From contig LR746274.1 of the NCBI GenBank assembly GCA_902729315.2, forward strand, positions 9,177,440-9,241,439: a stretch of 64,000 nt of DNA, read 5' to 3'. The DNA is from Spirodela intermedia. Lineage: Eukaryota > Streptophyta > Magnoliopsida > Alismatales > Araceae. Shown piece by piece: positions 57,153-64,000 of the stretch (its first letter is position 1; every line of letters begins with the position of its first letter). The translations under genes were made by a program, and so were the position numbers. Under the pieces are notes generated by a model. The model saw only the letters and a list, made by a program, of their open reading frames with translations, ran no database searches and was not told the origin of the DNA.

Positions 57153-60100
57153 TCAGCGGCCAATAGTAACCACCCCTGATCTCCTCCAAGCAATACGCCA
57201 CTGTCGTGGAGAGGCCGGTAGTGGAGTGCGGTGTATGCGTAAAGAGGGTATGCCGAGTCGCTCAAGTCTATGAGCACCTCGGGCTTCTAGGGGCATGTCC
57301 TGCCAAAAAGAGAAGACTGTCCTCCGACGCGATCTGACTCCATGCGCAGCAAGGGCGTCAGCTGTCTGATTCCCTTCTCGGAATTGATGCGTAATAGTTG
57401 TGATGCGTCCTCGACATCGCATGATGTCTGCCCAGATATTCTTGAGCCTCCAATGAGGACAAGAGTCTGCACGTAACATGTCCACTAACACTTTGAAATC
57501 AGATTCTAAGACAATGTTAGTAATATTTTGCTCCTCACAAAGAAACAAACCATCCCGTATTGCCATAGCCTCTGCCACAGTATTAGTTTGTATATTATAA
57601 AAGTTCGAAAAGGCAAAGAGAATGCATCCTGTACTATCGCGTAAGATACCTCCTCCTCCAGACGGTCCTGGGTTGCCTTGAGATGCTCCGTCGACGTTGA
57701 GTTTCCACCGTCCAGCCCTCGGTGGTGTCCATCTAACAGATCGGATAATAGTCCAGGTCTGTGTAGGTATGATATGGAGTCCCCAAAGCCCAAAAGCCTC
57801 ACAAACAGAACGCGAGCGTTTCGTTTTGTTTGGCACTAAGGAATGAGTACTCCGAAGCCATTGTGTCACGTGCCTCATAATCTCTGTGGCACGCATCACT
57901 TGGCCTGCAAATCGAGATGAGTTACGTCCCTTCCATATTTCCCATAACATATATGCTATGGAGATACGGATGAAAGGACAAACATTGACACTCGTCGGTG
58001 AGTCAAAGACTCTCCTAAAGACCTCTAGTGGTGGTCTCGTAGGTCTGTACGAGAGCATTGGAAGCCAATTCGCTAGAAGTTGACGCCAACACTCGACAGC
58101 GATATCACTATGGAAAAATAAATGTTCCATACTTTCGTCTGTCGTGATGGAGCAACAATGACATTTCCTTTCCACCTCCTGATCGGTGACAATCACTCGA
58201 TCGTCGGTGGGTAGTCCTCGGTGCATGAACTTCCACAAGAAGAACGAAACACGAGGTGTGATGGCCGGATGCCATATGAGATTTCCCCAAAATGTCTTTG
58301 GGGAGCGGTTTCTAAAGTGCTCCCAAGAGGAGCTACAAGAGAAACTACCATCTATGGTAAGTGTCCAGATGGGTTGGTCCTCAATAAAACTCATCTCAGT
58401 CATGGTGATGGCTGGTAACAAGTCCGACGGTAGTCCATGCCTCTCAATAAGTAGACGAGTGTCTCCTTGGAGAAGCTGGGCTACCGTCAAGCGAGGCCAA
58501 GAAGATGTGAAAGTGGTAAAACAGGCCAATGGTATGTCATCTAGCCAAGTGTCGTACCAGGCACTGATCTCGCCTCTCCCCACTCGCCAACGAATAAGAG
58601 GCATCATCTCTAACCAATGTCGCTGCCAGTCTGCCCATCGTTTGACTCCTTTGATGTCGGCCGGCTGTCGAGCCCACTCACCATATTTGGCTGTCACAAA
58701 AGTACCTAGCACCGATGGTGTGGTCCTCATCCTCCAAACGAGTTTCTTTTGAAGCATGTTAAGTACATCTTGAGGGCGCCTAATACCTAGGCCACCCTCA
58801 TCCGTAGGTCGACATGCTTTCTCCCAAGAAACTCGGCGTTGACGACGAGGTCCCTCAAGTTGTCCATCCCAAAGGAAGGACGTACATATCCGTCTAATAG
58901 TCTGTAAGACGGTGTCTGGTACCTCATGGACTGCCAAAAGGTGTAATGGCATACTCATGAGGACATGACGTATCAACTGGATCCGTCCTCTAGGGGATAG
59001 AAGTTGTAACTTCCATCCTGCTAGTTTCTTCCTCAACTTGCCCACTAGGGCGTCAAAATAGTGTATGCGCCTACGGCCGAGGAAGATAGGACATCCTAGA
59101 TAGTCAAAAGGTAAGTGTCCACGAGAGAACCCTGTTAGGCCCTGGATACGTCGTATGGTCCCTATGGGGGTAGAAGGGCCTACTATGAAGCTACTCTTCG
59201 AGGCATTTACGAGTTGACCTGTAGCTCGCTCATACCTCGAGATAATACTCATGAGCCCTCTAATGGATGTCTCACATCCATTGAGGAAGAGTATCGCATC
59301 ATCAGCAAAGAGGGAGTGTGAGATGATCGGGCAACCCCTCTTCGAGTAGTATGGTCGGATAAGTCCTTGATTGATCGCTCGGGTGAGGGATCGACTGAGG
59401 ACTTCTTCAACTAAGATGAAGAGGGTGGGTGATAGTGGATCGCCCTGTCGTAGACCTCTCGTGGCCGTGAAGAATGGTGTGGAGCTACCGTTCACTAATA
59501 AAGAGAAGTGATTCTCCCTAACACATGCATCGACTAAGTCAATGAAGTCATCGGTGAACCCAAAGCGTCTAAGAACCTTAATGAGGAAACTCCACTCTAT
59601 CCTATCAAAGGCCTTCTCCATGTCTAATTTGATGATGATGTTAGAGCCTCGACAATCATGGCCAAGGGACTGTGCTAGTTCATGTACTAGCATGATGTTA
59701 TCGTGAATGTACCGTCCCTTGACAAATCCGCATTGTTCTGGAGATATAAGTCTATCAAGGAAACTACTCAATCTACGTGTAACGATCTTAGATACAACTT
59801 TATAACACACGTTACACAAACTGATAGGTCGAAAGTCTCTAAATGAGGTTGGGGTAGTCACCTTCGGTATAAGTGCAAGGAAGGTGGCCTTCCAACTTCG
59901 TGTAAAGAGTTTACGACGAAAGATTTCCTTGATGGCCTAGATGAGATCAGTGCCAACAATATCCCAACATGAAATGTAAAAATCAACTGGGAAACCATCT
60001 GGCCCGGGTGCACGATGTCTACTCATAGAAAAAACTACTTCCTTGATCTCTTCTCCCGTGGGTATGGCTGTTATGAGAGAATTCTCACGGTGAGTGACCA

Positions 60101-61349
60101 ATGACGGGATCGAAGTGAGCATATCATCAGAAATCTCAATCGACTGAGAGGTTAAGAGAGTACGAAAGTACTCAACCCCTGCCTCCTGCATGCGGGAAAG
60201 GTTATGATCATATGTCTCTAAAAGAGAGGTATAATCTGAACGTGAGCGATGAGCGACCGAGGCATGAAAGAAACGAGTGTTTCTATCACCCTCTTGTAAC
60301 CACTTGATGCGTGATTTCTGGAGATAGAATAACTCCTGTCGTCGCACAACCTCATCAAGCTGGTCACTCACTCTACTCCTCCTTTCCCAAGCAGCATCTG
60401 AATATCTAGCTTGCAGTAGTCTTTCAACTTCTGCTAACTCTTTTTGCAATGCATCAACTTGGGTATGGACATTCCCGTAGATATGTCGGTTCCACCATTT
60501 AAGGTGGAGTTTGAGATTCCTTAACCTATAGCTAAGGTTCTCCATAGGAGAATCTGAGATCTGTCCGTACCAGTGATTCCGTACGAAACTCTGAAAGTTT
60601 TCATGTTGGAGCCACATGGTTTGAAATCTGAAGGGGGGTCTGTGGGTGCTCATACTCTGTTTAGGGAGTATGAGGATCGGGGTGTGATCTGACCTATAAC
60701 GGGGTAATATCGTGACTAATATGGGATGTCGCATCATGGCGATGCTGTTGATGAAACAACGATCGATACGCTCATAAATCAAAGCGTCCCCTCGATTGTT
60801 GCTCCACGTCCATGCCTCGCCTGATGTAGGTGGCTCAATGAGAGCTAATCGAAAAATACAATCATTGAACATCTCCATATTACGGGCCCTAGGGATTCGC
60901 CCACCTTGACGTTCACTAGTATTACGGACACAGTTGAAGTCACCTGCTAGGTACCAAGGAGACTCAACTAGTGTAGGGTAATCCCTCACGTATTGAACTA
61001 GGTCCGCCCAAAGAGTTTCTCTTTCTTCGGATCTATGTGATGCATAGATGACCGAGAAGGTGAACTCTTGGGTGAGATCTCGAGCCGTCATAGTGATATG
61101 CTGGGGTCCCTCGACTAGCAACTCCATAGAGTATGGTCTAGTCCAAAAGATCCAAATATGATTCGTGGGGTTGGAGTGAAAATGATCCATACCTAACCTC
61201 CTAAGTAAGGGTTGGATACGATCTGGTGATATCATAGGCTCAATGAGGCCTACTATACCTAGTCGATACTGTCTGATAAGGCTAGCGATATAGAATTGGG
61301 TTTCGAGGTTGCCTATACCTCGACAATTCCATATGATGCTAGGTATCAT
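57153..61349 (-). pseudogene. LINE C ORF2: AP endonuclease, reverse transcriptase, RNase H; one in-frame TAG
   Basis: 1398 codons in one frame with a single TAG at 59937-59939 (after D-I-V-G-T-D-L-I), between the endonuclease and the conserved RT motifs. Endonuclease: W-N-C-R-G near residue 7, A-G-D-F-N-C-V near 133, S-D-H-T-P-I-L near 220. Reverse transcriptase: I-K-L-D-M-E-K-A-F-D-R, L-R-Q-G-D-P-L-S and F-A-D-D-A-I-L-F near residue 680. Toward the C-terminus is an RNase H fold with all four acidic positions visible (N-V-D-G-A, A-E-A-M-A, L-E-S-D, T-A-D-A-L-A). Plant L1-type LINEs with such an added RNase H are known. The product nicks target DNA and reverse-transcribes the element RNA onto it. 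With the stop read normally, the RT part would need an internal start (ATG at 59861). Confidence 0.88.
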
Positions 61350-61352
61350 GAT

Positions 61353-63971
61353 CTAGTGAGTGGCCCCACGAGTTTTAGATCTCGTGGAGTAAGGTGAGCG
61401 TCTAGTGAGTCGTGTGGTCCTAACCTCCGTCTGATATCCCTCCTCTAGGTAGGTAGTCTCAATGTCAGTCTCAGAGCTACCATCCTCATGGGTACTAGTC
61501 GTGTGGCCCGTAGTATCATGAGCACTAGATGAGGAGGATGGGTGTGGTGCTTGACGATTCGTTAAGCACTGTCCTCTATCGGGGCTCTCCCTAGAATCAA
61601 CGGGTGGTGGATCAAGTATAGGAAACTGATCTGACGGTTGTAATAGGGGAGAGGGGGGGAGGGTATAAGAATCAGAATGGGGGGCTACGTAAGATGTACT
61701 AATAGGAAGTATGCTGGGGGTAGACCCTCCTAATAGATCATCAACAGGGATTTGAGGGGGATGGATAGGGCCCAAGCCTATACCCTCAAAGAAAGGGGTA
61801 GACCTCGGTCGGTGGGGACTAAGAGGTGAAGGACTCCTACTACGTGGGGACGAGTGAATGGGCGGGGAGGAGTTGGGTGGTGGAGAGACACTAATGGGTG
61901 GAGTGGGGTGGGTGAGTATGGGGGGTCGGATAACCCGGGGGGATCTAGTATGGGGGGTTGGACTAGGTGAGTCCCTCGTAGTGGAGGATGCTAGCCCTTT
62001 GGAAGGCCTAGTTCCCCTTTGTGCAGGTCCCTCAACGTCTCTCTCATCTAAAGCCCCTAAGACCTCGAAGGTGTTTGAGGTTAGGGGTTGCTTTCCCTTG
62101 CTCAAGGGGGAAGGTGTAGCCTCTCGTGTTCCTTTCTTCCCCCCTGTGTAGGTGGAAGAAGGGCGTCCAGCTGCCGGCTTTCGCCGTGTATGCTGTGTCT
62201 CAATCAGTGAGCTAGGCTTCTCCTGTGCCTTCCGAGGTAAGGAAGGTGGAGCCGCCATAGGGGCAATCGACCTCTGAGGATGACGAGCACTCTGAGCATC
62301 CTTTCTCATTTCGACGAGGTAATCGTCATATGAGATCGGTACTAGAAAGGCTCGTGTAGTCGTCTGTGGTGTACATGCCTTCTGACGGCATGTGCTGACA
62401 GTGTGGCCCAAGATCGCACAGTGTGTGCAGAAATACGGTAGTCTCTCATAAATGATGGGCTGATAAAGTTCATCATCTCCACTACGTATAACGAGAGTCC
62501 TCTGGAGGGGAGCCATTAGGTCCACCTCTATACAAACTCGTGCATATCCGGGTCGGTTGAACATTTTTACGCCTGGATCAAGGCATATGAATGTTCCCAC
62601 CGCATTTGCCAAAGACTCAAGTGCCTTTGGCGTAAATAAATGAGCAGGTAGGCCAGGGAAGCCCACCCATAATGGAACCACATGAGACTGATGTGCTTGG
62701 TGCCCTATGTCATTTTGTGGTGTCCATCTGTGGGTATGGAGGGTAGACTCTCCCATTCTCCAAGTGGGTCGGCTCCATGCTCGGCGATAATCCGCTTCTA
62801 GCTCAAAGCGGATGTATATGCTACGATAGTCTCGAGCTCCGATGGAGACTCGGCCCTGAAAATTTCCAGGTGCCATGTAAATCTTCTCTATGTCACCTAT
62901 GGTTGGTCGTTTCGTAGTGAAACGACCAACTAAGGTATATTGGAATGCGGCTGCCATCTGGGAGACCTCCTCATAAGTAAAAGCTATTGTCCTCCTCCCA
63001 TCATCATCGCTATAGCTTCGCACTGGGACAGTGGTATCATAGATTGGGAATAGTACATGACGTAGCGGTTCCTGTGGTGTGACAGTCTCTGTGGAGGGGA
63101 CAAAGGGGTTAGACACTCGTTGCGCCCATGATAGGTGTCTAGTGGGTATAGTCGGGTTTGGCCTATGGGGCACAGTAGAGTCTAGCCCACTAGGTGTAAT
63201 AGTGTGCCCAATGGATGCGTTTGGGGTCAATATAGGGGTCTCAACTAGTGTTGGGATCCTAGTTGGTTCGATTTGTTGACTCGAGGTAGGCTTAGAGGAC
63301 GTGGCCGAGGGGGGACGTAAAAGTCGGCGTCCTATCTTCTTTTTGGGCCGCAGGCTCTTGCCCCTTGCCTGGGCAAGAGATTGGACCGGTGCAGCCTGAG
63401 CCGGCTGTTCAGGCTTGGCCTGGGTCACCTGGGCCTGTGCCTGTACGTCCTGAGCCAGCGCAGCCTCGCTGGGCTGGGCCGGCATGACCTGGGCTAAAGC
63501 GACCTCAGGTGGCGCTACGTCCACGGTGTCTGACGTTGATGACGTCACCAGCGTCCCAGCCGAGGCATCGGCGATCGCAAAAAGTTGCGGCGCCTTTATG
63601 GCCACGTGATCCCCTCCGTTGATCTCAAGATCAACGGTTGGATCTGGTTCGGCGTTATGGCCGTGGCCGTCCGAGGGCGGTGCCTCGGTAACGGCTGTTG
63701 ACGCCTTTATAGCCGGCTGATTCTGACCATTGATCATACGATCAATGGTTGGATCAGAGGGGGCCTCTTCGCCTGCCGTCGCCTCGTTCCCGGAAGGAGA
63801 GTGGACGGCGTCAACTGCTGTCCCCTCCGATTCGGGTCTCGGGAAGACGCCAGCTGATGGCGAATCACGGACGTCCGTGGTTCGACCGTTCAGCTCCTCG
63901 GTTACGGCCGTCTCCTCGGTTACATCAACCGGCGGAGAGAGAAGGCGAGGACAGGAGGCCGTTACTGCCAC
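61353..63971 (-). CDS. LINE C ORF1: zinc-knuckle RNA-binding protein (DUF4283-type), intact
   Basis: 872 residues. N-terminal acidic/Thr-rich part (1-150), an Ala/Gln/Pro-rich linker (about 155-200), a DUF4283-like domain (about 330-505; F-T-Y-E-E-V-S-Q-M, F-T-P-K-A-L-E-S-L-A, M-F-N-R-P-G-Y-A-R-V), a CCHC zinc knuckle C515-x2-C518-x4-H523-x4-C528 and a long Ser/Pro/Thr-rich C-terminal tail. It is comparable to ORF1 of plant L1-type LINEs, which packages the element RNA. The stop TAG is followed by ATC and then the ORF2 ATG, in the same frame. Confidence 0.88.
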   Translation of the reverse strand: MAVTASCPRLLSPPVDVTEETAVTEELNGRTTDVRDSPSAGVFPRPESEGTAVDAVHSPSGNEATAGEEAPSDPTIDRMINGQNQPAIKASTAVTEAPPSDGHGHNAEPDPTVDLEINGGDHVAIKAPQLFAIADASAGTLVTSSTSDTVDVAPPEVALAQVMPAQPSEAALAQDVQAQAQVTQAKPEQPAQAAPVQSLAQARGKSLRPKKKIGRRLLRPPSATSSKPTSSQQIEPTRIPTLVETPILTPNASIGHTITPSGLDSTVPHRPNPTIPTRHLSWAQRVSNPFVPSTETVTPQEPLRHVLFPIYDTTVPVRSYSDDDGRRTIAFTYEEVSQMAAAFQYTLVGRFTTKRPTIGDIEKIYMAPGNFQGRVSIGARDYRSIYIRFELEADYRRAWSRPTWRMGESTLHTHRWTPQNDIGHQAHQSHVVPLWVGFPGLPAHLFTPKALESLANAVGTFICLDPGVKMFNRPGYARVCIEVDLMAPLQRTLVIRSGDDELYQPIIYERLPYFCTHCAILGHTVSTCRQKACTPQTTTRAFLVPISYDDYLVEMRKDAQSARHPQRSIAPMAAPPSLPRKAQEKPSSLIETQHTRRKPAAGRPSSTYTGGKKGTREATPSPLSKGKQPLTSNTFEVLGALDERDVEGPAQRGTRPSKGLASSTTRDSPSPTPHTRSPRVIRPPILTHPTPPISVSPPPNSSPPIHSSPRSRSPSPLSPHRPRSTPFFEGIGLGPIHPPQIPVDDLLGGSTPSILPISTSYVAPHSDSYTLPPSPLLQPSDQFPILDPPPVDSRESPDRGQCLTNRQAPHPSSSSSAHDTTGHTTSTHEDGSSETDIETTYLEEGYQTEVRTTRLTRRSPYSTRSKTRGATH

Positions 63972-64000
63972 GTGTCGGCCTCCTGTTCGCTCGCATTCGT

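Larger units (their letters stand above)
56089..64000 (-). mobile_element. LINE C: nearly intact L1-type LINE (5' end beyond the window)
   Basis: The sense strand is minus. ORF1 is at 61353-63971 and ORF2 at 57153-61349; a 3' UTR of about 1 kb has two internal A-tracts (poly(T) at about 56658-56680 and 56758-56782); the terminal poly(A) is 34 nt (56089-56122) and is followed in sense by (CCCTAAA)28. Only one internal stop interrupts ORF2. The long pure A tail and the intact frames suggest a recent insertion. Confidence 0.9.

Overview
The window looks like nuclear DNA of a flowering plant, most likely a monocot. The exons are very GC-rich, the introns and intergenic DNA are AT-rich, intron borders are GT-AG, (GA/CT)n tracts sit in leaders and introns, and the telomere-type motif is TTTAGGG. 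A commelinid that is not a grass is my guess; species cannot be read from the sequence.

Left arm (1-11.2 kb) is gene-dense: a partial bromodomain/Myb-like gene running off the left edge (minus strand), a divergent single-exon membrane-anchored methyltransferase (plus), an N-myristoylated basic low-complexity protein (plus), and a complete 11-exon gene for the chloroplast cyclophilin CYP37 (minus). From 11.3 to 25 kb lies decayed retrotransposon DNA with no intact ORF; several segments recur within the window. At 25.6-31.4 kb are an EPF1-type stomatal signalling peptide gene (2 exons) and an ELMO-domain gene (9 exons traced, first exon unresolved), both on the plus strand. From 31.4 to 38.8 kb is more degraded repeat DNA, including a GC-rich block with a 30-bp tandem repeat.

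The right arm (38.8-64 kb) is the remarkable part. It is a chain of non-LTR retroelements. All poly(A)-tailed units point the same way (sense = minus strand), and five of the six junctions have poly(A) followed at once by CCCTAAA telomere-type sequence, from one motif up to a 198-bp array; the sixth (39.4 kb) has a degenerate version. Two kinds of unit alternate. One is an L1-type LINE with a zinc-knuckle ORF1 and an ORF2 of AP-endonuclease, reverse transcriptase and RNase H; there are four or five copies, one nearly intact at 56.1-64 kb. The other is a short composite element made of 5S-rRNA-like sequence, a variable tandem repeat and a second partial 5S-like sequence, ending in poly(A). The second kind resembles a plant counterpart of the SINE-VNTR-Alu idea and is presumably mobilised by the LINE.

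One LINE copy (42.7-49.3 kb) carries its 5' half inverted in the arrangement expected from twin priming. It is joined to a 3'-truncated sister copy through a short patchwork of copied fragments. The G-strand of the telomere motif reads toward the right end, so the window may lie near a right-hand chromosome end; this is inference.
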